Positions 8,206 to 17,510 of a stretch of DNA of 64,000 bases are shown one piece after another. The first letter of the stretch is position 1. Each line of letters begins with the position of its first letter. The notes below the pieces were generated by a model, which saw nothing but the letters and a program-made list of their open reading frames with translations, searched no databases and was not told where the DNA came from. The stretch is from Pleomorphomonas sp. PLEO (GTDB lineage: Bacteria; Pseudomonadota; Alphaproteobacteria; Rhizobiales; Pleomorphomonadaceae), in assembly GCF_041320595.1 (NCBI RefSeq), contig NZ_CP166625.1, forward strand, positions 846,501-910,500. Direction: 5' to 3'. A program made the position numbers and the translations under genes.

Positions 8206-9474
8206 TTGCATCACTTCAGCTATCGCGGCGGCGTACTCCACGCTGAGGACGTCGCGGTGCCCGCCATTGCGGCGGCGGTCGGAACGCCCGTCTATATCTA
8301 TTCCTCGGCCACCATCGCCCGCCATTTCCGGGTGTTTCGCGAGGCATTGGGCGATGAGCGGTCGCTCGTCTGCTATGCGCTGAAGGCCAACTCCAACCAG
8401 GCGGTGATCGGGACCCTGGCCCGCCTCGGCGCCGGCGCCGATGTTGTTTCGGAAGGCGAACTCCGCCGGGCGCGCGCCGCCGGCATTCCGGCCGACCGAA
8501 TCGTCTTTTCCGGTGTGGCCAAGACGGTGCGCGAGATCGAGTATGCCCTCGCCGAGGGCATCAAGTGCTTCAACGTCGAGAGCGAGCCGGAGCTCGAAAG
8601 GCTGTCGGCGGTGGCGAACCGCCTCGGTCGCCGAGCGCCGGTGTCGCTGCGCATCAATCCGGATGTCGATGCCCGCACCCACGCGAAGATCTCGACCGGC
8701 AAGGCTGAGGACAAGTTCGGCATTCCCTGGAAGGAAGCGGGACGCGTCTATGCCCGCGCCGCCGCGTTGCCAGGACTCGACGTTGCCGGCATCGATATGC
8801 ACATCGGCTCGCAGATCACCGACCTCGAACCGTTTGATGCCGCCTTTGGCCGGCTCGGTGAACTGGTGGCGAGCCTGCGTGCCGCCGGTCATGCCATCCG
8901 CCATGTCGACCTCGGCGGCGGCCTCGGTATTCCCTATAAGACCGATAACGCGCCGCCGCCCCATCCAGCTGCCTATGTCGAGGTGGTGCGCAAGCACACA
9001 CGCTCGCTCGATTGCGAAGTGCTGATCGAGCCGGGCCGCTTCATCGTCGGCAACGCCGGCATCCTCGTCACCGAGGTGCAATACGTGAAGCGCGGCAAGG
9101 CGAAGACCTTCGTCATCGTCGACGCGGCGATGAACGATCTGGTTCGGCCGACCCTTTACGACGCCTATCACGATATCCGCCCGGTCAATGAGCGAGCGGT
9201 CGGCGCCGAGCAGGAGAAAGTCGACGTGGTCGGTCCGGTCTGCGAGAGCGGCGACTATCTGGCACGCGATCGCAATCTGCCGGTGGCCCAGCCGGGCGAA
9301 CTGTTGGCCGTCTTCTCGGCCGGGGCTTATGGCGCGGTTCAAGCGGGCACTTACAACTCCCGTCTTCTGGTGCCGGAGGTGCTGGTGGATGGGGATCGCT
9401 GGGCGGTGGTGCGGCCGCGTCCCTCCTATGATGATCTGATCGGCCTTGATCGCCTGCCGGACTGGCTGATTTAG
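8206..9474 (+). CDS. lysA: Diaminopimelate decarboxylase
   Basis: A 422-residue PLP enzyme of fold type III that converts meso-diaminopimelate to L-lysine. The PLP lysine is in CYALKANSN near residue 65. The HIGSQI and GGGLGIPY motifs (about 205 and 245) and the C-terminal CESGDYLA motif (about 345) are present. The start is a TTG at 8206 with GAGGGGG immediately upstream. It follows the lipoprotein gene by 10 bases and belongs to the argH operon. A terminator-like hairpin follows the stop. Confidence 0.95.
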   Translation: MHHFSYRGGVLHAEDVAVPAIAAAVGTPVYIYSSATIARHFRVFREALGDERSLVCYALKANSNQAVIGTLARLGAGADVVSEGELRRARAAGIPADRIVFSGVAKTVREIEYALAEGIKCFNVESEPELERLSAVANRLGRRAPVSLRINPDVDARTHAKISTGKAEDKFGIPWKEAGRVYARAAALPGLDVAGIDMHIGSQITDLEPFDAAFGRLGELVASLRAAGHAIRHVDLGGGLGIPYKTDNAPPPHPAAYVEVVRKHTRSLDCEVLIEPGRFIVGNAGILVTEVQYVKRGKAKTFVIVDAAMNDLVRPTLYDAYHDIRPVNERAVGAEQEKVDVVGPVCESGDYLARDRNLPVAQPGELLAVFSAGAYGAVQAGTYNSRLLVPEVLVDGDRWAVVRPRPSYDDLIGLDRLPDWLI

Positions 9475-9497
9475 CGGCTTCATCTGCCCAAGTTTTG

Positions 9498-9521
9498 GGC
9501 TCGCCGGCTGGCGGGCCTTTT
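9498..9521 (+). terminator. Probable rho-independent terminator after lysA
   Basis: GGCTCGCC (9498-9505) pairs with GGCGGGCC (9510-9517) around a 4-base loop, with one G-T pair, and is followed by TTTT. It separates the lysA operon from ureD. Confidence 0.6.
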
Positions 9522-9571
9522 GCCACAGTGCCGGGCAGCGTAGCGCTGACCGAAGGGGCATTGGGGGGAGC

Positions 9572-10441
9572 TTGGCAGTAGTTTCGACCGCAGTGTCGAC
9601 TCAGAAGGAAACGCCTCGGCTTGAACGGGCCGATGGCGTCGCACGTGTTGCCTTCGCGTTGCGGCAAATTGCCGGACGGGAAGAGACGCGGCTCGCCGAT
9701 CTCTTCCAGGATGGTTCGGCCAAGGTGCGGTTGCCTAAGGTGTATGATGGTTCGGGGCCGGCCGCCGTCTTTCTCAACAGTGCCGGCGGTGTCACCGGTG
9801 GCGATCACCTCACCTTCGAGGCGCGTCTCGGGGCGGGAACGACGGCCACCGTCACCACCCAGGCCGCCGAACGCATCTACCGTCGCTCGGAGGGTGTCGG
9901 CCGCATCGAGAACCGGCTGGTCGTCGAGGCCGGGGCGAATGCCCGCTGGCTACCGCAGGAAACGATCATCTTCGATGGCGCCGGCCTTCGTCGCCGCTTC
10001 GACGTCGATCTCATGGGCGACGCTCGTCTTATCGCCGTTGAAAGCATCGTGCTCGGCCGCACCGCCATGGGCGAGGAGGTTAACTCCGTCGATCTCTCCG
10101 ATCATTGGCGCGTCCGGCGCGATGGTCGGCTCGTTTATGCCGACGCCTTGCGCCTTTCGGGCGACAGCCAAGTGATTCTGTCGGGCGGCGCCACTGGTCG
10201 CGGCGCCCGTGCCTTTGCCAGTGTGCTGGTAGCCGCGCCCGAGGCGGCGTCTCAGCTCGACCGCGTACGCGAGCTGATCGCGGCACTCGCCCGCGACGGC
10301 CTCGAAGCTGGCGCTTCCGTTTTCGATGGCCTCTTGTCCATACGCTGTCTTGCCCTTGACGGGCGCCACCTGCGCGCCATTGTCGAACCCCTGATCGAAA
10401 CCCTCACCGGCTGGCCGCTGCCGCGCGCCTGGTCGATCTGA
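9572..10441 (+). CDS. ureD: Urease accessory protein UreD
   Basis: A 289-residue UreD/UreH protein, the scaffold that binds apo-urease together with UreF and UreG during nickel insertion. Family-typical stretches are [11 protein letters not shown] near residue 70, [11 protein letters not shown] near 95 and [12 protein letters not shown] near 130. Start is TTG 9572, preceded by a GGGGGGAG ribosome-binding stretch. It is the first gene of the urease cluster and ends 14 bases before ureA. Confidence 0.92.
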   Translation: MAVVSTAVSTQKETPRLERADGVARVAFALRQIAGREETRLADLFQDGSAKVRLPKVYDGSGPAAVFLNSAGGVTGGDHLTFEARLGAGTTATVTTQAAERIYRRSEGVGRIENRLVVEAGANARWLPQETIIFDGAGLRRRFDVDLMGDARLIAVESIVLGRTAMGEEVNSVDLSDHWRVRRDGRLVYADALRLSGDSQVILSGGATGRGARAFASVLVAAPEAASQLDRVRELIAALARDGLEAGASVFDGLLSIRCLALDGRHLRAIVEPLIETLTGWPLPRAWSI

Positions 10442-10455
10442 GACGAGGAAGACCG

Positions 10456-10758
10456 ATGAATCTGACGCCGCGCGAAAAAGACAAGCTGCTCGTCAGCCTC
10501 GCCGCCATGGTGGCCCGCAACCGCCTCGAGCGGGGCGTGAAGCTCAACCATCCGGAGGCGGTGGCCCTTATCTCCGACTACGTTGTGGAGGGAGCCCGCG
10601 ACGGTCGGACCGTGGCTGAGCTGATGGCGGGCGGTGCCACCGTGCTGCGCCGCGAGCAAGTGATGGAAGGCATCGCCGAGATGATCCACGATGTGCAGGT
10701 CGAGGCGACTTTCCCCGACGGCACCAAGCTGGTCACCGTCCACGAACCGATCAGGTGA
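10456..10758 (+). CDS. ureA: Urease subunit gamma
   Basis: A 100-residue structural subunit of the nickel enzyme urease, which hydrolyses urea to ammonia and carbamate. The protein begins [20 protein letters not shown] and carries [13 protein letters not shown] and GRTVAELM, all typical of UreA. Its length is exactly that of the family. ATG 10456 has GAGGAAG upstream. The next gene starts 4 bases after its stop. Confidence 0.97.
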   Translation: MNLTPREKDKLLVSLAAMVARNRLERGVKLNHPEAVALISDYVVEGARDGRTVAELMAGGATVLRREQVMEGIAEMIHDVQVEATFPDGTKLVTVHEPIR

Positions 10759-10762
10759 GCTC

Positions 10763-11005
10763 ATGGCGCTCGAACTTCGTCCCAACTGCGAATGCTGCGA
10801 TCGTGATCTGCCGCCAGCGGCGGAAGCCTATATCTGCTCCTTCGAGTGCACCTGGTGCCCCGATTGCGCGACGGACGTGTTGAATGGGGTCTGCCCCAAC
10901 TGCGGCGGCGAATTGGTTCGCCGGCCGGTACGTCCGGCCAACAAGCTCGCCGCCAATCCGGCGTCCACCGTCCGCGTCTTCAAGGGCGCGCCCTGCGCCG
11001 CCTGA
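10763..11005 (+). CDS. DUF1272 domain zinc-ribbon-like protein in urease operon
   Basis: An 80-residue protein with Cys pairs CECC, CSFEC, CPDC and CPNC in its first half, a likely zinc-binding fold typical of DUF1272. The C-terminal third is basic and uncharged-linker-like. Start is ATG 10763, 4 bases after the ureA stop, and ureB follows after 11 bases, so it is embedded in the operon. DUF1272 genes are known from urease operons of rhizobia, but their role in urease maturation has not been defined. Confidence 0.85.
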   Translation: MALELRPNCECCDRDLPPAAEAYICSFECTWCPDCATDVLNGVCPNCGGELVRRPVRPANKLAANPASTVRVFKGAPCAA

Positions 11006-11016
11006 AAGGAACGATC

Positions 11017-11322
11017 ATGATTCCAGGTGAAGTCATCACTCCCGGCGGTGACATCGAACTCAACGCCGGCAGACCGGCGCCGGTGCTCGACGTTGCCAAT
11101 TCCGGCGACCGGCCGGTGCAGGTCGGCAGCCACTATCATTTTGCCGAGACCAATCCCGCTCTCATCTTCGACCGCGACAAGGCGCGCGGCTATCGGCTCG
11201 ACATTCCCGCCGGTACCGCCGTTCGCTTCGAGCCCGGCCAGAGCCGGTCGGTGACCCTGGTGCCCTACGCGGGAAAGCGTGAGGTCTACGGCTTTCGGCA
11301 GGCGGTGATGGGGAAGCTCTAA
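11017..11322 (+). CDS. ureB: Urease subunit beta
   Basis: A 101-residue structural subunit of urease. The start [16 protein letters not shown] and the core [30 protein letters not shown] and VYGFR are diagnostic. ATG 11017 is preceded by GAAAGGAACG. In other urease operons ureC follows directly; here about 720 bases carrying a toxin-antitoxin pair intervene. Confidence 0.97.
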   Translation: MIPGEVITPGGDIELNAGRPAPVLDVANSGDRPVQVGSHYHFAETNPALIFDRDKARGYRLDIPAGTAVRFEPGQSRSVTLVPYAGKREVYGFRQAVMGKL

Positions 11323-11334
11323 ACGCCTTACGTT

Positions 11335-11376
11335 TTGTGGTATTGTCTGACGAAATCGTATTTTGAAAGGCAAAAT
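11335..11376 (+). promoter_or_regulatory. Candidate promoter and operator of the toxin-antitoxin pair
   Basis: TTGTGG (11335-11340), a 17-base spacer and GTATTT (11358-11363) resemble -35 and -10 elements. ATTTTG (11360-11365) and CAAAAT (11371-11376) form a perfect 6-bp inverted repeat whose 5-base centre AAAGG is the ribosome-binding site of the antitoxin gene. Such a palindrome over the -10 and ribosome-binding site would suit antitoxin autoregulation. Confidence 0.45.
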
Positions 11377-11378
11377 CC

Positions 11379-11636
11379 ATGGGTGTCGCAAAGGTGACGT
11401 CGAAGAACCAGATCACTATCCCGGCCGATGTGCGAGATGCCTTCGGCGTCGAACCCGGCGATGAGCTGGTGTTTTTCCGCAAGCTCGATGGGGGGTTGGG
11501 GGTGCGGGTCAGAAAGATACGGGTCGGCGCCGGTTTTGGTCTGGCTTCCGATGGCACGCGGATGTCCGATCAAGATCTGCGGGAGGCCGTCGGAGAGGCA
11601 GTGGCCGAAGGCGTGGCGGAGCGGCTCCGGCAATGA
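11379..11636 (+). CDS. AbrB/MazE/SpoVT-family antitoxin
   Basis: An 85-residue DNA-binding antitoxin. The N-terminal swapped-hairpin domain reads VAKVTSKNQITIPADVRDAF then VEPGDELVFF, the classic AbrB/VagC pattern. The C-terminal half, rich in Ala, Glu and Arg, would be the toxin-binding tail. Its stop codon overlaps the ATG of the PIN-domain gene (ATGA at 11633-11636), so the two are translationally coupled. The pair sits between ureB and ureC, an unusual insertion site. Confidence 0.88.
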   Translation: MGVAKVTSKNQITIPADVRDAFGVEPGDELVFFRKLDGGLGVRVRKIRVGAGFGLASDGTRMSDQDLREAVGEAVAEGVAERLRQ

Positions 11637-12028
11637 GGGCTATCGATACCAATGTCCTCGTCCGCTACTTACGCAACGACGATCCCACGCAGAGCCCGAT
11701 CGCTCGCGATCTGATCGACGAGGCGGCCGCATCTGATCCTCTTCTTGTACCAAACGAGGTGTTGGTGGAAATCTTCTGGTTGCTGGCCAAGCGGCAGAAA
11801 TTCCCGCGCGCCCGGATTGCCGATATTTTGTGGGCGCTTCTGGATAATGCACATCTGGCATTTTCCGATCGTGTCGCCGTGTCGGCGGCCGTCGATGCCT
11901 ATGCGCAAGGTCCCGCTGGCTTCGTCGACTATTTGATCGCGGCGACGGCCCAAGCGTGCGGCGCCGATTACACCCTTACGTTCGACCGCGAAGCGGCCGG
12001 ACACGCGAGTTTCAAGCTGCTCTCTTGA
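11633..12028 (+). CDS. vapC: PIN-domain ribonuclease toxin (VapC-like)
   Basis: A 131-residue PIN-domain protein, presumably an Mg-dependent endoribonuclease toxin neutralised by the AbrB-type partner. The acidic active-site residues are visible: D in AIDTNVLVRYL near residue 5, E in PNEVLVEIFW near residue 42, D in FVDYLIAATA near residue 99, and the TFDR segment near residue 118. The stop is 12 bases before ureC, and the ureC ribosome-binding site GAGGAG begins right at the stop. Transcription of ureC must therefore pass through this gene unless there is an unrecognised internal promoter. Confidence 0.88.
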   Translation: MRAIDTNVLVRYLRNDDPTQSPIARDLIDEAAASDPLLVPNEVLVEIFWLLAKRQKFPRARIADILWALLDNAHLAFSDRVAVSAAVDAYAQGPAGFVDYLIAATAQACGADYTLTFDREAAGHASFKLLS

Positions 12029-12040
12029 GGAGACTGACAG

Positions 12041-13756
12041 ATGCCCTACCGCATGTCCCGCGCTGCCTATGCCGACATGTTCGGTCCTACCGTTGGCGAC
12101 AAGGTGCGCCTCGCCGATACCGAGCTGTTCGTCAAGGTGGAGAAGGATTTCACCATCTATGGCGAGGAGGTGAAGTTCGGCGGCGGCAAGGTTATCCGCG
12201 ACGGCATGGGCCAGAGCCAGGCGAGCCGGGCCGAGGGGGCGGTGGACACCGTCATCACCAACGCGCTGATCATCGACCATTCCGGCATTTACAAAGCCGA
12301 CGTCGGCATCACCGATGGCCGCATTTCCGGCATCGGCAAGGCCGGCAATCCGGACGTCCAGCCGGGTGTCACCATCATCGTCGGTCCAGGCACCGAGGCG
12401 ATCGCTGGTGAAGGCAAGATCCTCACCGCCGGTGCGCTCGACACCCATATCCACTTCATCTGCCCGCAGCAGGTGGACGAGGCGCTCTATGCCGGCATCA
12501 CCACCATGCTGGGCGGCGGCACCGGGCCGGCCACCGGCACGGCGGCCACCACCTGCACGCCCGGTCCCTGGCATCTCACGCGGATGATCGAGGCGGCCGA
12601 GGGGTTGCCAATGAACCTTGCCTTCTCCGGCAAGGGCAATGCCTCGCTGCCGGCGGCGCTCATCGAGCAGGTCAAGGCCGGCGCCTGCGGCCTGAAGCTG
12701 CATGAGGACTGGGGCACCACGCCGGCCGCCATCGACAATTGCCTGTCGGTCGCCGACGAATACGACGTGCAGGTGATGATCCACACCGACACGCTCAATG
12801 AGAGCGGCTTCGTCGAGGATACCATCGCCGCCTTCAAGGGGCGCACCATTCACGCCTACCATACCGAAGGTGCCGGCGGCGGTCATGCGCCCGACATCAT
12901 CAAGGTAGCCGGTCTTCCCAACGTGCTGCCGTCGTCGACCAACCCGACGCGGCCCTACACGCGCAATACGCTCGACGAGCATCTTGATATGCTGATGGTC
13001 TGCCATCACCTCGATGGGTCGATCCCCGAGGACGTCGCCTTCGCCGAGAGCCGCATCCGCAAGGAGACCATCGCGGCCGAAGACATCCTGCACGACATGG
13101 GCGCCTTCTCGATCATTTCTTCCGACAGTCAGGCCATGGGCCGCATCGGCGAGGTGATCATCCGCACCTTCCAGACGGCGCACAAGATGAAGGTGCAGCG
13201 CGGGGCCTTGGCCGAGGACGTCGGCACCGACGCCGACAATTTCCGCGTCAAGCGCTACATCGCCAAGGTGACCATCAACCCAGCCATTGCGCAGGGCCTT
13301 TCCAAGCACGTCGGCTCGGTCGAGGTCGGCAAGCTCGCCGATCTCGTGCTGTGGACGCCGGCCTTCTTCGGTGTGAAGCCCGACCTGGTGCTGAAGCTCG
13401 GAACCATCGCCGCGGCCGCCATGGGTGATCCCAACGCCTCGATCCCGACACCGCAGCCGGTGCACTACCGGCCGATGTTCGGCGCCTTCGGCAAGGCGAT
13501 GACCCGTTCGTCGGTCACCTTCGTGTCGCGCTACGCCTACGAGAACGGCATCAAGGAAAAGCTCGGTCTCGATCGCGTCGTGCTACCGGTCGAGAACACG
13601 CGCGGCGGCATTTCGAAGGCCTCCTTGATCCACAATTCGGCGACGCCCACCATCGAAGTCGGCCCCGAGACCTACGAGGTGCGAGCCGATGGAGAACTGC
13701 TTACCTGCGCGCCGGCCGACGTTTTGCCGATGGCGCAACGCTATTTCCTGTTCTGA
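12041..13756 (+). CDS. ureC: Urease subunit alpha (catalytic)
   Basis: The 571-residue catalytic subunit carrying the dinuclear nickel site. Key motifs are all present: DTHIHFICP (nickel His pair, about residue 135), GLKLHEDWG with the Lys that becomes carbamylated (about 217), [11 protein letters not shown] and [12 protein letters not shown] (about 246-280), and the flap MLMVCHHLD with the mobile Cys and His (about 320). Length equals the family norm. ATG 12041 has GAGGAG upstream. The downstream glyoxalase-like gene is convergent, 6 bases away. Confidence 0.98.
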   Translation: MPYRMSRAAYADMFGPTVGDKVRLADTELFVKVEKDFTIYGEEVKFGGGKVIRDGMGQSQASRAEGAVDTVITNALIIDHSGIYKADVGITDGRISGIGKAGNPDVQPGVTIIVGPGTEAIAGEGKILTAGALDTHIHFICPQQVDEALYAGITTMLGGGTGPATGTAATTCTPGPWHLTRMIEAAEGLPMNLAFSGKGNASLPAALIEQVKAGACGLKLHEDWGTTPAAIDNCLSVADEYDVQVMIHTDTLNESGFVEDTIAAFKGRTIHAYHTEGAGGGHAPDIIKVAGLPNVLPSSTNPTRPYTRNTLDEHLDMLMVCHHLDGSIPEDVAFAESRIRKETIAAEDILHDMGAFSIISSDSQAMGRIGEVIIRTFQTAHKMKVQRGALAEDVGTDADNFRVKRYIAKVTINPAIAQGLSKHVGSVEVGKLADLVLWTPAFFGVKPDLVLKLGTIAAAAMGDPNASIPTPQPVHYRPMFGAFGKAMTRSSVTFVSRYAYENGIKEKLGLDRVVLPVENTRGGISKASLIHNSATPTIEVGPETYEVRADGELLTCAPADVLPMAQRYFLF

Positions 13757-13762
13757 GGGGCG

Positions 13763-14167
13763 CTACTCGATAGCTTCGCAGAAGCGGAGAAGATAACCGT
13801 CCGGGTCGGCGACGACGAATTGCCGTTGGCCTTCGTTGCTGTCGCCGACGCGGTACCACTTCTCTTCCAGATCCAGAATGAAGGAACAGCCGGCATCGCG
13901 CAGGCGGGCATAGAGTTCCGTCACATTTGCCACTTCGATCTGGAAGTTGAGGCCCCGGCCGTAAGGATGCTCAAGCGGCGCCGGATGCCAGCGGCGGCCC
14001 GGACCGAAGGTTTCTTCCATCATCAATTCGACGCCATCGCGCTCGATATAGGCAAAGCGATCCTCCGGTCGCTGATAACGGATGTTGAATCCGGCAAGCT
14101 CGACATAGAACGCCAGCGAGCGTTCGAGATCGTCGACATTCAGTTCGGGAACGAGTTTTATCGTCAT
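13763..14167 (-). CDS. VOC-family glyoxalase/bleomycin-resistance-like protein
   Basis: A 134-residue vicinal-oxygen-chelate fold protein. It starts MTIKLVPELNVDDLERSLAFYV and contains the paired beta-alpha-beta-beta-beta pattern ending VADPDGYLLRFCE, as in bleomycin-binding or glyoxalase I-like proteins. The substrate cannot be inferred. It is on the opposite strand inside the urease cluster, converging on ureC and divergent from the MFS gene, so it is probably an unrelated insertion or rearrangement rather than a urease factor. Confidence 0.8.
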   Translation of the reverse strand: MTIKLVPELNVDDLERSLAFYVELAGFNIRYQRPEDRFAYIERDGVELMMEETFGPGRRWHPAPLEHPYGRGLNFQIEVANVTELYARLRDAGCSFILDLEEKWYRVGDSNEGQRQFVVADPDGYLLRFCEAIE

Positions 14168-14278
14168 GCTTGCTTTTCCTCAGGATCATCAAAAGCAACC
14201 GTCGCCCTGCCGCCTGCCGATGATGACATACGCCGGTGGGGAGAATGCCCCGGGAAGATCCCACCCGGAACCGAAATT

Positions 14279-15505
14279 GTGAATTTGCGTCTTTCGTCCT
14301 CCGCTCGCCTCCGCCTCGTCGGTGTGCTTGCCGTCACGCAAGTGATCGGTTGGGGAACAACCTTCGATATGCCGGGCGTGATGGCGCGCAAAATGGCGCC
14401 AGACGTTGGCCTCAGCATCGATACGACCTTCTTCGGCCTGACGCTGATGATGCTGGTGATTGGCCTGACCGGCCCGGCGGTGGGCGAGGCAGTGCGGCGG
14501 ATGGGCGCTCAGAGGGTGCTTGTACTTGGCTCCGCTGCCTCGACGGTTGGTCTTGCCCTGCTCGCCGCGGCCGAAGGGCCGGTAGGCTATTTCATGGCCT
14601 GGACGATGATTGGCGCCGCCGGGGCGTTGTCGCTGTCGGTGCCAGCCTACGCGGCGGCTGTCGAGCGCGAGGGAGCGGCCGGGCGGCGGACGATCGGCGT
14701 GCTGATGATTTTCACCGGCGTTTCCTCGACCATATTCTGGCCGATTCTCGACGCCATCGATGCCGTGGTCGGGTGGCGCGTCACGCTCCTCGCCATGGCC
14801 GGACTACATCTTTTCCTCTGTTTGCCGCTCCACCTTTTTGTCCTGCCGCCGTTCCGCGCTCTTCCGAAGGAAGTGGAAGCGACCCAGCGGCCGTCGATCA
14901 TCCTTGATGCTGATGGCGCAGCGCGCGCCTTCCGCCACATCGGTGTCATCTCCGTCGCCTTTTCCTTCACCACCTTTGGCCTTGCCGCGGCCTATCTCGA
15001 ACTTCTTCGCGGGGCGGGGGCCTCTGTGGAATATGCCCTGTGGCTTGGCACCGTCAGGCCGGTGGTCAGCATCGCAGCTCGCGCTGCCGATCTCGTCCTC
15101 GATGGGCGAGGTGGGCCGCTTGCCACCACGGCGGCGGCCGCGCTGTTGATGGGCGGCTCCTTTGCGCTGCTTGTCACGGGTGTCGATGGTGTCTGGCTGT
15201 TGCCAGCCTTTGTGGCGATCTATGCCTTCGGCGCCGGCCTTTCGGCCATGGCGCGGGCGGTGTTGCCACTGGCTTTCTTCCCGCCCGACGAATTCTCCCG
15301 CCGTTCTGGCCGGTTGGCGCTGCCGCAGAACATTGCCAATGCCGTGGCGCCGGTGATTTTCGTCGCCGTCATCCATCAGGCCGGCGTTGCCGCCGCTGCG
15401 CTGCTTGGTCTCGCCTTGATGTCAGCGGCGCTTGCCTCGGCGGCGCTTTTGGCTAAGCTCATCCGTCCGTCACTTCCCTCGTCTGCCAGGGCCGATACGC
15501 CATGA
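14279..15505 (+). CDS. MFS transporter in the urease cluster
   Basis: A roughly 408-residue major facilitator protein with about 12 hydrophobic segments. The N-terminal half has QVIGWGTTFDMPGVMARKM, and a loop GEAVRRMGAQRVLVLG resembles the MFS loop between helices 2 and 3. The start is uncertain: GTG 14279 is used, with TTG 14285 also possible, and no strong ribosome-binding site was seen. The substrate is unknown. Its stop overlaps the ureE ATG by 4 bases, suggesting translational coupling to nickel-delivery genes. A link to urea, nickel or an organic solute is only inference. Confidence 0.82.
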   Translation: MNLRLSSSARLRLVGVLAVTQVIGWGTTFDMPGVMARKMAPDVGLSIDTTFFGLTLMMLVIGLTGPAVGEAVRRMGAQRVLVLGSAASTVGLALLAAAEGPVGYFMAWTMIGAAGALSLSVPAYAAAVEREGAAGRRTIGVLMIFTGVSSTIFWPILDAIDAVVGWRVTLLAMAGLHLFLCLPLHLFVLPPFRALPKEVEATQRPSIILDADGAARAFRHIGVISVAFSFTTFGLAAAYLELLRGAGASVEYALWLGTVRPVVSIAARAADLVLDGRGGPLATTAAAALLMGGSFALLVTGVDGVWLLPAFVAIYAFGAGLSAMARAVLPLAFFPPDEFSRRSGRLALPQNIANAVAPVIFVAVIHQAGVAAAALLGLALMSAALASAALLAKLIRPSLPSSARADTP

Positions 15506-16143
15506 TCACCGCCACTCGCATCCTTTCCGCCGGCACTTGGTCCGGCACACCCGCGGATACGCTTGCTCTCGAGCGCGACGATCGCCACCGCCGCCGCCTC
15601 GTCATGCGTTGCGTTGGCAAGACCGTATTCCTTCTCGATCTCAAGGAAGCGGCGGTGATGAAGGACGGCGATGCTCTTGAACTCGAGGACGGGCGGCTGA
15701 TCCTGGTGCAGGCGGTGCCCGAACGCCTGCTTGAGATCGCAGCCGCCGATCCCGTTGATCTCGTTCGTGTCGCCTGGCACCTCGGCAACCGGCATTTGCC
15801 GGCTCAATTCCTCGGTGATCGGCTGCGCATCCGCTACGACCACGTCATCGAGGACATGCTGAAGGGCCTCGGCGCCGCGGTGACGCCGGTGCTGGCCGCC
15901 TTCGATCCGGAGGGCGGTGCCTACGGCCACGGTGAGACCCATGGCCACGATCACGATCATGGGGAGCACGAGCACACCCATGAGCATGGACCGGAACGTC
16001 ATCACCACGAACACGGCGAGGCGGGCGTCCATCAGCATCATGAGCACGTCCATGGTGATGATTGCGGCTGTGGTCATGATCATTCCCATGATCCCGCGCA
16101 CGGCCACGACCATTCTCATGGGCACAGCCACAAGCATGAATGA
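15502..16143 (+). CDS. ureE: Urease accessory protein UreE with long His-rich tail
   Basis: A 213-residue nickel metallochaperone that supplies Ni to UreG. The N-terminal peptide-binding domain and the C-terminal metal-binding domain (AWHLGNRHLPAQF near residue 92, then IRYDHVIEDML) are typical. From about residue 140 the protein is dominated by His with Glu, Asp and Gly, over 70 residues including a CGCGH patch, which makes it longer than many UreE proteins and suggests high-capacity metal storage. It overlaps the MFS gene by 4 bases and ureF by 8 bases. Confidence 0.94.
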   Translation: MITATRILSAGTWSGTPADTLALERDDRHRRRLVMRCVGKTVFLLDLKEAAVMKDGDALELEDGRLILVQAVPERLLEIAAADPVDLVRVAWHLGNRHLPAQFLGDRLRIRYDHVIEDMLKGLGAAVTPVLAAFDPEGGAYGHGETHGHDHDHGEHEHTHEHGPERHHHEHGEAGVHQHHEHVHGDDCGCGHDHSHDPAHGHDHSHGHSHKHE

Positions 16144-16831
16144 ACCCTCGGCCGGGGCGGCGCTGTCGCGTTTGATGACATGGCTGTCGCCGTCCTTTCC
16201 GGTTGGCGCCTTTACCTACAGCCATGGTCTCGAATGGGCGGTGGAGGACGGTACCGTCACGTCGGCGGCGGCGCTCACCGCCTGGCTTTCCGACATTCTC
16301 CGCCACGGGGCCGGTCGCAGCGATGCCATCCTGCTCGTCACCGCCTTTCGCGCCGCCTCTGGTGGTCGGGCCGACGATCTCCGGGAGATTGCCGAACTCG
16401 CCTATGCGCTGCAGCCCTCCAGGGAGCGGCGGCTTGAGAGCGGGGCACAGGGACGCGCCTTTGTGACGGCCATTGCCGATACGTGGGGGGCGCCGACGCT
16501 CGTCGATCTTGCCGGCCGCCTGACACCCAACCCAATCGCCTATCCGGTGGCGGTAGCGGTAGCCGCTTTCGATCACCAACTGCCGCTCACCGAGACGGTC
16601 GAGGCCTATCTCACCGCCTTCGCCGCCAACCTGGTGTCGGCGGCGGTGCGCGCGGTGCCGCTCGGTCAGACCGAGGGGCAGCGGGCGATTCGAGATCTTG
16701 CTCCCATCGTTTCCACCGTCGCGGCCGATGCGTTGCTCGCCTCGCTCGATGACGTCGGTGGGGCCTGCCTGCGTGCCGACATTGCCTCCATGGCCCACGA
16801 AACCCAGTACACGAGGTTGTTCCGCTCATGA
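16136..16831 (+). CDS. ureF: Urease accessory protein UreF
   Basis: A 231-residue all-helical accessory protein that with UreD and UreG forms the nickel-insertion complex. Typical segments are [20 protein letters not shown] near residue 18 and the C-terminal [13 protein letters not shown]. The ATG at 16136 lies within the last codons of ureE (8-base overlap), and the stop overlaps the ureG ATG by 4 bases, indicating tight coupling of E, F and G. Confidence 0.93.
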   Translation: MNEPSAGAALSRLMTWLSPSFPVGAFTYSHGLEWAVEDGTVTSAAALTAWLSDILRHGAGRSDAILLVTAFRAASGGRADDLREIAELAYALQPSRERRLESGAQGRAFVTAIADTWGAPTLVDLAGRLTPNPIAYPVAVAVAAFDHQLPLTETVEAYLTAFAANLVSAAVRAVPLGQTEGQRAIRDLAPIVSTVAADALLASLDDVGGACLRADIASMAHETQYTRLFRS

Positions 16832-17448
16832 CCAAGACAGCCAACGGCCCCCTGCGTATCGGCGTCGGCGGCCCGGTGGGATCCGGCAAGACCGCCTTGA
16901 TGGACGCGCTCTGCAAGGCTCTTCGCGACCGGTACCAAATCGCCGCCATCACCAACGACATCTACACGCGTGAGGATGCCGAGTTTCTGACGCGGTCCGG
17001 CGCTTTGCCGCCGGAGCGCATCGCCGGTGTCGAGACGGGCGGTTGTCCGCACACGGCGATCCGCGAAGATGCCTCGATCAATCTCGCTGCTATCGCCGAC
17101 ATGAACGAAAAGTTCCCCGGCCTTGATCTCATCCTCATCGAGTCCGGTGGTGACAATCTGGCCGCGACCTTCTCGCCGGAACTGGCCGACCTGACGATCT
17201 ACGTCATCGACGTCTCGGCCGGAGACAAAATCCCGCGCAAGGGCGGACCGGGCATCACCCGTTCCGACCTCCTGGTGATCAACAAGATCGATCTTGCCCC
17301 GTATGTTGGCGCCTCGCTGGAGGTGATGGATCGGGACGCCAAGCTGATGCGCAAGGGCAGACCCTTCGTCTTCACCGACGTGCGGCGCGGGCACAACGTT
17401 GCGGACGTCGTTCGCTTCATCGAGGAGGAGGGTGGCCTCGTCGGCTAA
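16828..17448 (+). CDS. ureG: Urease accessory GTPase UreG
   Basis: A 206-residue SIMIBI-class GTPase powering nickel insertion. It shows the P-loop [18 protein letters not shown] near residue 9, [13 protein letters not shown] near 40, the metal-binding CPH motif in [15 protein letters not shown] near 70, [17 protein letters not shown] near 108 and the base-recognition NKID near 151. Last gene of the urease cluster. No clear terminator was seen behind it, and a chemoreceptor gene follows after 139 bases. Confidence 0.97.
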   Translation: MTKTANGPLRIGVGGPVGSGKTALMDALCKALRDRYQIAAITNDIYTREDAEFLTRSGALPPERIAGVETGGCPHTAIREDASINLAAIADMNEKFPGLDLILIESGGDNLAATFSPELADLTIYVIDVSAGDKIPRKGGPGITRSDLLVINKIDLAPYVGASLEVMDRDAKLMRKGRPFVFTDVRRGHNVADVVRFIEEEGGLVG

Positions 17449-17510
17449 GTGTTCAAAAAGGGCGGCTTAACTGATTTTTTGTCAATAATTTCACTATGCG
17501 AACAGGTTGA

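Noticed and set aside
11669-13465. 598-codon minus-strand open frame opposite ureC and vapC
   Set aside because: ureC is certain on the plus strand, and the antisense translation has no recognisable domain. High-GC shadow.
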